Made by a program: the position numbers and the translations under genes. Under the pieces are notes generated by a model. It worked only from the letters and a program-made list of their open reading frames with translations, was not told the origin of the DNA and made no database searches. Of a stretch of 64,000 nt of DNA, positions 23,692 to 34,500 are shown one piece after another. Location: contig URJB01000003.1 in assembly GCA_900548145.1 (NCBI GenBank), positions 23,627-87,626 on the forward strand, in the 5' to 3' direction. This DNA comes from an uncultured Eubacteriales bacterium. GTDB lineage: Bacteria; Bacillota; Clostridia; Christensenellales; Aristaeellaceae. Numbering within the stretch: the first letter of the stretch is position 1; the number at the start of each line of letters is the position of its first letter.

Positions 23692-25451
23692 TCCTGCAAG
23701 CACTGGTACGCTGTTATGAATCGCTGGCCGCCGCCCGCAAGCTGGAAAAGCCGGGCTGGTCCATGGTCAAGGTCAGCTGGGGACTGGAATTGACCCCGGA
23801 AGGTCAGATCGAGCGCCTGTGGCCGCTGGAACTGGCGGATGAAAAGGGAAAAAAGAGACCGCAGCTGGTCAAACTGCCGGTACCTGTTAAACGGGCAGTT
23901 GGCATTATCCCAAATTTCTTGTGTGATAATTCCAGTTACATTCTCGGCCGCGATAATAAGGGCAAGCCGGAACGTTCTCTGGAATGCTTCATGGCTTGCG
24001 CCGAAAAGCACCGGGAACTTCTGACAGAGGTCGCCCATCCCATGGCAAAGGCCATTCTGCGGTTCTTTGCCAGCTGGAATCCACAAAGCGCCGAAGAAAA
24101 CGCCGCGCTGGCCCCGGAATGGGAGGAAATCCTCAAGGGCGGCAATCTGATCTTCTGTATGGACGGCGTTTACGCACAGGACGTGCCGGAGATCGCTCAG
24201 GCATGGGATAAGGCCTATGCCAGCGATGAAAGGGCGGAAAGAGGCCGTTGTCTGGTCACGGGGCAGGAAGCGCCCATCGCCATTCTGCATCCCAGCATCA
24301 AAGGCGTGGTAGGCGCACAGCCCTCCGGCGCATCGGTGGTGTCCTTCAACGCACCGTCGCTGGAATCCTACGGCAAGGAAGAGCGGGACAAGCAGGGGCA
24401 GGGCAGAAACGCTCCGGTCAGCACCTATGCAGCCTTTGCCTACGGCGAAGCGCTGAATTACCTTCTGCGGGAAAAGGACTATCATTGCCGTCTGGGAGAT
24501 ACCACGCTGATTTACTGGGCAGAGGGGGCGGAAGCGGAGTACAGCAGCGCCATGTTCGGCATGATGTTCAACGACGACATGGAGCAAAACGATCTGAAGG
24601 GCGTTATGGAGGCTTTGAGCAGCGGAAAGACCGTCCTGTGGAACAAGCTGCCGCTGAAGCCCACCAACCGCTTCTACATTCTGGGGCTTGCGCCCAACGC
24701 CTCCCGGCTGGCCGTGCGCTTCTTTTTGCAGGATACCTTCGGCAGCTTCGCCGCAAATCTGGAAAAGCACCAGAAACGGCTGGAGATCGTTCGCCCGGCT
24801 TTCGACAACCGGAACAGCCTGTCCATCTGGTCTTTGCTGCGGGAAACGGCCAATCCCAACAGCCGCGATAAAAAGCCGCCGGAGCCGCTGGTAGGCGCGC
24901 TTCTGCGGGCCGTGCTGATGAACGCACTGTACCCGGCAGAATTGTTTGCGCAGACGGAAATTCGGCTGCGGGCCGAGCACGAGGTCAGCCGGGGAAAAGC
25001 GGCGATTCTGAAAGCCTATCTGACCCGAAACGTGGTAGAAATGAAAGCCGAAAACGCTCATCCATATGAGGAGGTCTTGCAAGTGGAACTGAATGAAAAT
25101 ACCACCTATCTGCCTTACCGGCTGGGGCGGCTGTTCGCAGTGCTGGAAGCGCTGCAGCAAAAGGCCAATCCCGGTATCAATGCAACGATCAAGGATCGCT
25201 ATTTCAACTCGGCCTGTGCTACGCCCGCTGTGGTTTTCCCGGCGCTGATCCGGCTGGCTCAGAACCATCTGAACAAGCTGGATGGGGGCGTCAAGGTCTA
25301 TTACGACAAGCTGATTACCGGCCTGTTCAACACGATGGACGAGTCCTATCCCACCCGGCTCAGCCTGCAGGATCAGGGAATCTTCCAGATCGGTTACTAT
25401 CACCAGAAGCAGAAGTTCTTCACCAAGAAGGAGGAGCAGGAAAATGTCTGA
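23688..25451 (+). CDS. cas8c: Cas8c (Csd1), large subunit of type I-C Cascade
   Basis: A 587-residue Csd1-family protein starting MILQALVRCYESLAAARKLE. The large subunit recognises the PAM and helps recruit Cas3. In type I-C an internal start commonly yields a separate small subunit (Cas11c) from the 3' part of this gene. Possible candidates are Met codons around MKAENAHPYEE or MFGMMFNDDM, but I cannot choose between them. It overlaps cas5c by 4 bases and cas7 by 8, so the three are tightly coupled. Confidence 0.93.
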   Translation: MILQALVRCYESLAAARKLEKPGWSMVKVSWGLELTPEGQIERLWPLELADEKGKKRPQLVKLPVPVKRAVGIIPNFLCDNSSYILGRDNKGKPERSLECFMACAEKHRELLTEVAHPMAKAILRFFASWNPQSAEENAALAPEWEEILKGGNLIFCMDGVYAQDVPEIAQAWDKAYASDERAERGRCLVTGQEAPIAILHPSIKGVVGAQPSGASVVSFNAPSLESYGKEERDKQGQGRNAPVSTYAAFAYGEALNYLLREKDYHCRLGDTTLIYWAEGAEAEYSSAMFGMMFNDDMEQNDLKGVMEALSSGKTVLWNKLPLKPTNRFYILGLAPNASRLAVRFFLQDTFGSFAANLEKHQKRLEIVRPAFDNRNSLSIWSLLRETANPNSRDKKPPEPLVGALLRAVLMNALYPAELFAQTEIRLRAEHEVSRGKAAILKAYLTRNVVEMKAENAHPYEEVLQVELNENTTYLPYRLGRLFAVLEALQQKANPGINATIKDRYFNSACATPAVVFPALIRLAQNHLNKLDGGVKVYYDKLITGLFNTMDESYPTRLSLQDQGIFQIGYYHQKQKFFTKKEEQENV

Positions 25452-26343
25452 AATCATTCGCAATCGGTATGACTTTGTGGTTCTGTTCGATGTGGAAAAC
25501 GGCAATCCCAACGGCGACCCCGACGCCGGCAACATGCCTCGCACCGACCCGGAAACCGGCTGCGGGCTGGTGACGGACGTGTGCCTGAAGCGCAAGATTC
25601 GCAACTATGTGGAAATGGTGAAAGAGGACGACCCCCATTTCGGCATCTATATCAAGGAAAACATTCCCCTGAACCGCAGCGACAGGGAAGGACTGGCCGC
25701 CTGCGGCTACCCGGATATCAAGGACGCGGAACTGAAGGACTTGAAGAAAAAGGATAAGGACATCGACGAAAAGCTGTTGAAGTATATGTGCGGCCGTTAT
25801 TATGACATCCGCGCCTTCGGCGCGGTGATGACCACCTTCGTTAAGGGCGCGCTGAACTGCGGACAGGTGCGCGGTCCCGTGCAGCTGGGCTTTGCCCGCA
25901 GCGTGGACCCTATCGTGCCGCAGGAGGTGACCATTACCCGCGTTTCCATTACCACGGAGGAGGACGCGGCCAAGAAGGGCACGGAAATGGGCCGCAAGCA
26001 TATCGTTCCCTATGGCCTGTATCGGGCGGAGGGCTTTGTGTCCGCCAATCTGGCGCGTAAAACTACCGGCTTTACCGAGGAAGACTTGGCCCTTTTGTGG
26101 AAAGCCATCCTGAATATGTTCGAAAACGATCATTCCGCCGCCCGGGGCAAGATGGCCGTTCGGAAGCTGATCGTATTCCGGCACGACAGCGAACTGGGCG
26201 AAGCGCCCGCGTGGAAGCTGTTCAAGCTGGTGAAGGTGCAGCGCAAGGAGGGCGTTACCGCGCCCCGCAGCATCGATGACTACACCATTGAGGTGCAGGA
26301 GAACGCGCTCCCGCAGGGCGTGACCTGTGAACAGATGGGGTAA
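25444..26343 (+). CDS. cas7c: Cas7c (Csd2), Cascade backbone
   Basis: A 299-residue Csd2-family RAMP protein (RYDFVVLFDVENGNPNGDPD at the N-terminus; RDIRAFGAV-like YYDIRAFGAVMTTF; GPVQLGFARSVDPI). Several copies polymerise along the spacer part of the crRNA; their thumbs flip out every sixth base, which matters for the partial target at 22835-22859. It starts within the last codons of cas8c. Its stop codon is followed by an unusual junction with cas4. Confidence 0.94.
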   Translation: MSEIIRNRYDFVVLFDVENGNPNGDPDAGNMPRTDPETGCGLVTDVCLKRKIRNYVEMVKEDDPHFGIYIKENIPLNRSDREGLAACGYPDIKDAELKDLKKKDKDIDEKLLKYMCGRYYDIRAFGAVMTTFVKGALNCGQVRGPVQLGFARSVDPIVPQEVTITRVSITTEEDAAKKGTEMGRKHIVPYGLYRAEGFVSANLARKTTGFTEEDLALLWKAILNMFENDHSAARGKMAVRKLIVFRHDSELGEAPAWKLFKLVKVQRKEGVTAPRSIDDYTIEVQENALPQGVTCEQMG

Positions 26344-26384
26344 TCCCCCCAAACCGGGAGGCAAACGAAGCCACCCTTTCCGCT

Positions 26385-27023
26385 TTGCAGCATTTCGCCT
26401 TTTGCCGCCGCCAATGGGGATTGATCTTTTTGGAGCGGCAGTGGGCGGAGAATGCCCGCACGGCGGAGGGTCAGGTCTTTCATGAAACCGCTCATCACGG
26501 CCCGGAAAGCGAAGCGAGGGGCGACCTGCTGATCCTGCGGGGACTGCGGGTCGCCTCCCCGACGCTCAGGCTTGGCGGCGTCTGCGATGTGGTGGAGTTT
26601 CACCGCTCCCCGTCGGGCGTATCGCTGGCGGGCCGGGAGGGGCTGTGGCTGCCCTATCCGGTAGAGTACAAAAAGGGCTCCGATCAAACAAAGGAATCGG
26701 ATGAGGTGCAGCTCTGCGGACAGGCGCTCTGTCTGGAAGAGATGCTGTGCTGTCAAATTCCAGAAGGAAGCCTTTTCTATGGCGAGACCCGCCGCAGAAC
26801 CAGAGTGGCTTTTGACGGGACGCTCAGGCAGCGAACCATTGACTTGCTTCACGAACTGTTGGGGTACATGGATCGCGGCTACACGCCCGGCGCAAAGCTT
26901 CACAAGGGCTGCAACGCCTGTTCCCTGCGGGATATTTGCCTGCCGAAGCTGAGCCGCGCTCCGTCCGTTGCCGATTACATCCATGACAGAGCAGGGGAGG
27001 ATGAGCCATGCGGAAACTCCTGA
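26385..27023 (+). CDS. cas4: Cas4 nuclease of the adaptation module (start codon unclear)
   Basis: A RecB-like nuclease with an Fe-S cluster. It has HFAFCRRQW (first Cys), CDVVEF, PVEYKKG (catalytic Asp/Glu-x-Lys) and the C-terminal CNACSLRDIC cysteines. Cas4 trims prespacers and checks the PAM with Cas1-Cas2. The homologous N-terminus continues upstream of the listed TTG: the open frame from 26331 reads PNREANEATLSALQHFAF, like the family's YREEDYLMLSGLQHF. That extension has no ATG, GTG or TTG. Either TTG 26385 starts a shortened protein or a non-standard start is used. It overlaps cas1 by 16 bases. Confidence 0.85.
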   Translation: MQHFAFCRRQWGLIFLERQWAENARTAEGQVFHETAHHGPESEARGDLLILRGLRVASPTLRLGGVCDVVEFHRSPSGVSLAGREGLWLPYPVEYKKGSDQTKESDEVQLCGQALCLEEMLCCQIPEGSLFYGETRRRTRVAFDGTLRQRTIDLLHELLGYMDRGYTPGAKLHKGCNACSLRDICLPKLSRAPSVADYIHDRAGEDEPCGNS

Positions 27024-28039
27024 ACACGCTGTTTGTCACGTCGGAGGAAGCATACCTTGCGTTGGAAACGGAAAACGTGGCGGTATACATCGGCGAGGAA
27101 AAGAAAGCACAGTATCCCCTGCTGGTGCTGGAAAGCATCATCAGCTTTTCCTATAAGGGAGCCAGCCCGGCCCTGATGGGGGCCTGCGCCCGGAAAGGAA
27201 TCCAGTTGACTTTTTTGACTCCCCGCGGGCGCTTTCTGGCCCGCGTCTGCGGACAGGAGCAGGGAAACGTCCTTCTGCGCAAGGAACAGTATCGCCTGTC
27301 GGACAATCTGGAAAAGAGCTGCCATATTGCTCGGAATTTCATTTTCGGCAAGGTCTACAATCAACGCTGGGTGCTGGAACGAACCCTTCGGGATCATCGG
27401 ATGCGGGTAGATGCAGCTAAACTGGAAAGCGCTTCGCAGGCGCTGGCCGGTCTGCTGCCTGCCATTGAAACGCAGACAGACCTGGACGCCCTGCGCGGCT
27501 TGGAGGGGGAGGCTTCCGTCTGGTACTTCCACGTTTTTGACGAAATGGTTCTCAACCAAAAAGCGGATTTTCTCTTTGATGGTAGGAACCGCCGTCCGCC
27601 CACCGACAACATGAACGCACTGCTTTCCTTTGCTTATGTGCTGCTTTCCAACGACTGCGCTTCGGCGCTGGAAAGCGTAGGCTTGGACTCCTACGTGGGT
27701 TTTATGCACAGGGATCGGCCCGGCCGTACCTCGCTGGCGCTGGATCTGATGGAAGAACTTCGCGCTCCCATGGCGGACCGCCTGTGTATCACGCTGGTCA
27801 ACAACCGTGTACTGCAGGACAAACACTTCGAACGGCAGGAAAGCGGCGCTGTTTTTCTTGGGGAGGATGGCCGAAAACTCTTTCTTTCCGCCTGGCAAAC
27901 CAAAAAGAAAGAAGAGATCACGCACCCCTATTTGAAAGAAAAAATGGCTTGGGGGCTGGTTCCCTATGTGCAGTCGCTGCTGCTGGCCCGTTATCTGCGC
28001 GGCGATCTGGACGGCTATCCGCCCTTTTTATGGAAGTGA
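27008..28039 (+). CDS. cas1: Cas1 integrase, type I-C
   Basis: A 343-residue Cas1 starting MRKLLNTLFVTSEEAYLALE, as in I-C proteins. The metal ligands are in the expected places: Glu in GLEGEASVWYFHVF, His in VGFMHRDRPGR and Asp in LALDLMEELRAPMADR. It integrates prespacers next to the leader-proximal repeat with Cas2. The gene appears full length, so the array may still be able to grow. It starts inside cas4 (GAGGATGAGCC before ATG). Confidence 0.95.
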   Translation: MRKLLNTLFVTSEEAYLALETENVAVYIGEEKKAQYPLLVLESIISFSYKGASPALMGACARKGIQLTFLTPRGRFLARVCGQEQGNVLLRKEQYRLSDNLEKSCHIARNFIFGKVYNQRWVLERTLRDHRMRVDAAKLESASQALAGLLPAIETQTDLDALRGLEGEASVWYFHVFDEMVLNQKADFLFDGRNRRPPTDNMNALLSFAYVLLSNDCASALESVGLDSYVGFMHRDRPGRTSLALDLMEELRAPMADRLCITLVNNRVLQDKHFERQESGAVFLGEDGRKLFLSAWQTKKKEEITHPYLKEKMAWGLVPYVQSLLLARYLRGDLDGYPPFLWK

Positions 28040-28051
28040 GGAGGTTGCCTG

Positions 28052-28342
28052 ATGCTGGTGCTCATTACCTACGATGTATCCACGACCGATTCGGCAGGCA
28101 AGCGCCGTCTGCGGCAGGTGGCGAAAAAGTGCGTCGCCCACGGCCAACGAGTCCAAAATTCCGTCTTCGAGTGCAATCTGGACGCCGCTCAATACAAGCT
28201 GCTTCAGGCTCAGCTCCGCCAGCTGATCGACCCGGCTCAGGACAGCCTTCGCTTCTACAATCTCGGAAATCGTTACGAAACGAAGGTAGAGCATGTAGGC
28301 GCAAAGGCTTCTTATGACGCCGAAGGGGTTTTGATGATCTAG
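28052..28342 (+). CDS. cas2: Cas2, structural partner of Cas1
   Basis: A 96-residue ferredoxin-fold protein (MLVLITYDVSTTDSAGKRRL), with the conserved Asp8 in TYDV and the RVQNSVFEC strand. The Cas2 dimer bridges two Cas1 dimers and sets spacer length. The gene starts 12 bases after cas1, with GAGGTTGCCTG upstream. The array leader begins at its stop codon. Confidence 0.95.
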   Translation: MLVLITYDVSTTDSAGKRRLRQVAKKCVAHGQRVQNSVFECNLDAAQYKLLQAQLRQLIDPAQDSLRFYNLGNRYETKVEHVGAKASYDAEGVLMI

Positions 28343-28529
28343 TTCTTCAATGGTTGGTGCGATACGGGAGCTCCCACGGTTTTCCTGTACGGTTCGCACC
28401 GAAAAAACGGTTTGTTTCTTTTCTCTAAAAAGTTTTTTTGTCAGCAGGAAGAACCCCTTTGCTGGCGAAAAGATACAATGTTGTGCAGATGCGCCAGTTT
28501 TTCTCTTCGAAAAGTTGTGTGCGTTTGCT
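28343..28529 (+). promoter_or_regulatory. CRISPR leader
   Basis: A 187-base region between cas2 and the first repeat, with A/T-rich stretches (CGAAAAAACGGTTTG, CTAAAAAGTTTTTTTG) and a TACAAT at 28475-28480 that could be a -10 box. Its place beside cas2 and the perfect repeats next to it identify it as the leader end. I could not assign a convincing full promoter. Confidence 0.75.
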
Positions 28530-31500
28530 GTCTCTCCCCATGCGGGGAGAGTGGATTGAAATAAGCCAAAAAAGGCGGTCGTTGCGACTTGGGCCGGTCT
28601 CTCCCCATGCGGGGAGAGTGGATTGAAATTGTTCCTCCGCCAGTCTTTGGTTGATGGTGACGTCTCTCCCCATGCGGGGAGAGTGGATTGAAATCTTTCT
28701 CAGGGGCGGGATCGCTCCCGCCCCGAATGTCTCTCCCCATGCGGGGAGAGTGGATTGAAATCTCCTCCGCTGTGGGGGAGTCCATCCAGACCGTGGTCTC
28801 TCCCCATGCGGGGAGAGTGGATTGAAATCAGCTCCGCGTTGGCCTTCGGCGCGGTCGGCACAGTCTCTCCCCATGCGGGGAGAGTGGATTGAAATCTTGG
28901 CGCGGCGGATCGTCCGGCGGCGGCCTCATGTCTCTCCCCATGCGGGGAGAGTGGATTGAAATTGCTGGAGCCGCTGCGAGACGAGTGCTATGCCATCGTC
29001 TCTCCCCATGCGGGGAGAGTGGATTGAAATCTACTATATATAGAGGGTCACGGCTCATACCAGGTCTCTCCCCATGCGGGGAGAGTGGATTGAAATCGCT
29101 TTGTCACACAACGGAAGGAGAGTTTCCCCCGTCTCTCCCCATGCGGGGAGAGTGGATTGAAATTTTGGCACTTTGGTATGCCTTGTGCATCCATTTTGTC
29201 TCTCCCCATGCGGGGAGAGTGGATTGAAATGTTCTCATCATCCGCTGTAACGACGGGAGCCGGGAGTCTCTCCCCATGCGGGGAGAGTGGATTGAAATTT
29301 CCTCGTCGGTCGCCAGAAAGCGCATCACGAGGTCTCTCCCCATGCGGGGAGAGTGGATTGAAATTGGGGGAAAGAGGACAGAAACATGGACAAAACCGTC
29401 TCTCCCCATGCGGGGAGAGTGGATTGAAATCTCCTCCGCTGTGGGGGAGTCCATCCAGACCGTGCCGGTCTCTCCCCATGCGGGGAGAGTGGATTGAAAT
29501 AGCGGCGGAGCCATCACGGCCCGCTGCATTGACGTCTCTCCCCATGCGGGGAGAGTGGATTGAAATTTTCCCGGGGCACGTCCAGCACCGCCAGCATCGT
29601 CTCTCCCCATGCGGGGAGAGTGGATTGAAATTGTTTGTAGCGCCGGAGAGCGTCCTCTTTCCAGGTCTCTCCCCATGCGGGGAGAGTGGATTGAAATCGC
29701 CGACAACAGGCCCAGCAGTACCCGGCGCAGGGTCTCTCCCCATGCGGGGAGAGTGGATTGAAATTGTAAAGGAGCAGGATCGCGGTCTTGGGCTTGGGGT
29801 CTCTCCCCATGCGGGGAGAGTGGATTGAAATCACTACGCTTCCCGACGGAATGATGGTCATCCAGGTCTCTCCCCATGCGGGGAGAGTGGATTGAAATTT
29901 TCTTCGCCGCATACATTGTATCGGTTGCATAATGTCTCTCCCCATGCGGGGAGAGTGGATTGAAATTTTGCCGTATGCGCGTTCAATCTGCGTCGGTTCG
30001 TCTCTCCCCATGCGGGGAGAGTGGATTGAAATGTAGGACACGCGAGCGCCGACCACGTCCTTGTCCGTCTCTCCCCATGCGGGGAGAGTGGATTGAAATT
30101 CGACGCGCTGGCAGGGCAGAAGAAGCCGAAAAGTCTCTCCCCATGCGGGGAGAGTGGATTGAAATCTATCATAATGAAGGGAAAGAAAAGCTTCCTATTG
30201 TCTCTCCCCATGCGGGGAGAGTGGATTGAAATGCGAATACTTTCAGGCCAGCAAACCGTTGATACAGTCTCTCCCCATGCGGGGAGAGTGGATTGAAATC
30301 ATCTGGCGCTTTTAATGCCGCCGATCAAATCAGTCTCTCCCCATGCGGGGAGAGTGGATTGAAATGCCGCAGGGAAAGCGGATAAAAGCCGGGAGCGGGT
30401 CTCTCCCCATGCGGGGAGAGTGGATTGAAATATCGTATATTATACGGTCAATATTCGCGCCACCGAGTCTCTCCCCATGCGGGGAGAGTGGATTGAAATT
30501 AAGGCAGGTTTTATTTTTGTCGTGGCTGGCGGGTCTCTCCCCATGCGGGGAGAGTGGATTGAAATGTGGTCGGCGGGATCGTCGGCTTTGCGGTGGCCGG
30601 TCTCTCCCCATGCGGGGAGAGTGGATTGAAATCCATCTCGTCGATGACCTGTTGTTTCTGCTCGTGTCTCTCCCCATGCGGGGAGAGTGGATTGAAATAA
30701 AATTAAATAGCCAACATTGCTATATATTGTAGGTCTCTCCCCATGCGGGGAGAGTGGATTGAAATAATTTTAACCCGCCGGTTATTGATAAACATAATGT
30801 CTCTCCCCATGCGGGGAGAGTGGATTGAAATATCGGGGCTTCCTGTTGATACCCGTTCTACCCCTGGTCTCTCCCCATGCGGGGAGAGTGGATTGAAATC
30901 GCTTCCAGCTCCGCATTGGTTTTCGCTGTGGCGGGTCTCTCCCCATGCGGGGAGAGTGGATTGAAATCATGGCCAACGAGACGGCCAACACCAAGGCGGG
31001 GAGTCTCTCCCCATGCGGGGAGAGTGGATTGAAATTCGCTGGCGTAGATCAGCTCGCCCGCGCAGTACTGTCTCTCCCCATGCGGGGAGAGTGGATTGAA
31101 ATCGCAGCATGTGCGAGTGGAGCAGGGCACAAGCCGTCTCTCCCCATGCGGGGAGAGTGGATTGAAATTTCATCATAATGCCAGTCGCCATCAAACACTA
31201 TGTCTCTCCCCATGCGGGGAGAGTGGATTGAAATCGATGACCCCATTTATAAAAATTGAACAACCTACGTCTCTCCCCATGCGGGGAGAGTGGATTGAAA
31301 TGATCAGCCGAACCTGCTGAACCAGGCGAAGCTGGAGTCTCTCCCCATGCGGGGAGAGTGGATTGAAATTTTTGTTCAAAGCGTTTCTCCACATATCGTT
31401 AGTCTCTCCCCATGCGGGGAGAGTGGATTGAAATAGCTGCGGCTGGTGGGCGGTGGATCACGACGGGTGTCTCTCCCCATGCGGGGAGAGTGGATTGAAA

Positions 31501-34500
31501 TTATTTGTAATTATGTAATGTACAGAAATACATTGTCTCTCCCCATGCGGGGAGAGTGGATTGAAATAGCTTGTCCCACCATGCATCCGAGTACAGCTCC
31601 GTCTCTCCCCATGCGGGGAGAGTGGATTGAAATCCTCCGCCGCGCGCCCCGCCGAAGGCGATATACTGTCTCTCCCCATGCGGGGAGAGTGGATTGAAAT
31701 GTACTCGGCAATGTGGCGCTGCATCAGCATTTCCGTCTCTCCCCATGCGGGGAGAGTGGATTGAAATCGGAATGCCGTTATAATATAATGGATATACACT
31801 AAGTCTCTCCCCATGCGGGGAGAGTGGATTGAAATAAAAGCATTATTTTGTGCGACACCACCGGCACCAAGTCTCTCCCCATGCGGGGAGAGTGGATTGA
31901 AATACTTTGCCAGTTGCCAAAAGCGGCAGCGATAGCGTGTCTCTCCCCATGCGGGGAGAGTGGATTGAAATGCCAAACAAATTAATTGCAAAGGCTTTTT
32001 ACCTTTGTCTCTCCCCATGCGGGGAGAGTGGATTGAAATTGGAAGGCGAACAATTTGATGTAGATGAAATTAGTCTCTCCCCATGCGGGGAGAGTGGATT
32101 GAAATGGAAGGAAATGCGACCGATTTAGATAAAATCCGGTCTCTCCCCATGCGGGGAGAGTGGATTGAAATCTCGTCATAATACCATTCTCCATCAAATA
32201 CTATTGTCTCTCCCCATGCGGGGAGAGTGGATTGAAATATATACTATACCATTAACAAGTACTGGATATGTTCGTCTCTCCCCATGCGGGGAGAGTGGAT
32301 TGAAATGCTCCACCGAACCCGCGCACACTTGCAAAAGTTGTCTCTCCCCATGCGGGGAGAGTGGATTGAAATAGCCCATAAAATAGGCCCTCTTAAAGCG
32401 CCGGTGACGTCTCTCCCCATGCGGGGAGAGTGGATTGAAATATGGTTGGTGGTGGTTCTGCAAGCGGTAAATTTTGGTCTCTCCCCATGCGGGGAGAGTG
32501 GATTGAAATACCGGGCGGGTGTGGGTCTTATCCCCGCCCGCCGTCTCTCCCCATGCGGGGAGAGTGGATTGAAATTAGTGATCTGTTTATGCGCTTCCGC
32601 AGCAAGTGGTCTCTCCCCATGCGGGGAGAGTGGATTGAAATAGGCCGAGCAGAAGATCAAGGCCACCAGCAACTAGTCTCTCCCCATGCGGGGAGAGTGG
32701 ATTGAAATTTTTTGCCCTTGTTGCCCATCGGCATCACCTCCTGTCTCTCCCCATGCGGGGAGAGTGGATTGAAATGGATGCGGTGGTTCCCAATCCCGTA
32801 ACCCTAAGCGGTCTCTCCCCATGCGGGGAGAGTGGATTGAAATAATCCGAGAGGCCGCATCCCCGAAGGTCACGTCGTCTCTCCCCATGCGGGGAGAGTG
32901 GATTGAAATAGCTTTGCCGTGCAGGATGTAGCGGACGCGTAATGTCTCTCCCCATGCGGGGAGAGTGGATTGAAATTACCATTGTGCCGCCAGCAACCGT
33001 TTCTCCAAAGTCTCTCCCCATGCGGGGAGAGGGGATTGAAATGTCTAAAATTTGATGTGCGATTGTTGACACGGCACGTCTCTCCCCATGCGGGGAGAGT
33101 GGATTGAAATTAATTCTAGTTTAGTTGTATTATCGCTAATATAGTCTCTCCCCATGCGGGGAGAGTGGATTGAAATTGTAAAAGCAGGTGGAGCAGTTGT
33201 CTATGACGAAAATGTCTCTCCCCATGCGGGGAGAGTGGATTGAAATTTCGTGGCTGGCGGTACTGAATCGGTATACAACGGTGTCTCTCCCCATGCGGGG
33301 AGAGTGGATTGAAATCTACAGATTTTTACTATATTTATTGGGAATATAGTCTCTCCCCATGCGGGGAGAGTGGATTGAAATAGCTTTATCGAGATTAAAC
33401 GCGCTTGCCATCACTGTCTCTCCCCATGCGGGGAGAGTGGATTGAAATCTAAATCTGAAAAGATTAAGTCACCACTTGTTAAGTCTCTCCCCATGCGGGG
33501 AGAGTGGATTGAAATCACCCCGTAACGACTTTGATGCTGTTACCGTTGGCGTCTCTCCCCATGCGGGGAGAGTGGATTGAAATTGTCAATATGCAAATAG
33601 CTGTTATTTTTGTCAAGTCTCTCCCCATGCGGGGAGAGTGGATTGAAATAAACGAAAAATTATGCAACATATAATAGTATGGTGTCTCTCCCCATGCGGG
33701 GAGAGTGGATTGAAATCTTGTGGACGAGCTCGCTCACGCCGCCGGGCAGGTCTCTCCCCATGCGGGGAGAGTGGATTGAAATTGTAGGCTCTCGTCGTCC
33801 AGCAGCGCACTCGAGGGTCTCTCCCCATGCGGGGAGAGTGGATTGAAATCACCTCCGCCGCGAGGGTCTGGCGGATGGTGGGGTCTCTCCCCATGCGGGG
33901 AGAGTGGATTGAAATTATGGCCTGAAAAAAGGCCCCGGCGAAAACGCCGAGTCTCTCCCCATGCGGGGAGAGTGGATTGAAATTCAGTGCCTCGCATCGT
34001 CCTATCTCCCATGCCCGTCTCTCCCCATGCGGGGAGAGTGGATTGAAATCCGCATCTCCCATTACTTTTTCGAGCTCTTCGACGTCTCTCCCCATGCGGG
34101 GAGAGTGGATTGAAATATTTTTACGGCGGCAGGAGGAACTGAATCAGTATAGTCTCTCCCCATGCGGGGAGAGTGGATTGAAATCCGCAGAGCACCGGCT
34201 CCGGGCGGCGCAGGGTGTGTCTCTCCCCATGCGGGGAGAGTGGATTGAAATTTTGCTATCAATGGGGCGTTTGGGTGACAGCGTGGGCGTCTCTCCCCAT
34301 GCGGGGAGAGTGGATTGAAATAGATTAGTTATATTTGTGGTTGTGTTAGTTGTATACGTCTCTCCCCATGCGGGGAGAGTGGATTGAAATGCTGTGGAAA
34401 TCAAATACTGGTCGCTTTTGTCCGGTCTCTCCCCATGCGGGGAGAGTGGATTGAAATACAAAAAAGGAGGGTTAAACATGGCAAAAATTCCGTCTCTCCC

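Noticed and set aside
26335..26345. ATG overlapping the cas7 stop as the cas4 start
   Set aside because: This ATG is in the cas7 frame and reaches the cas7 stop after two codons; a single-base change would not put it in the cas4 frame without another stop.
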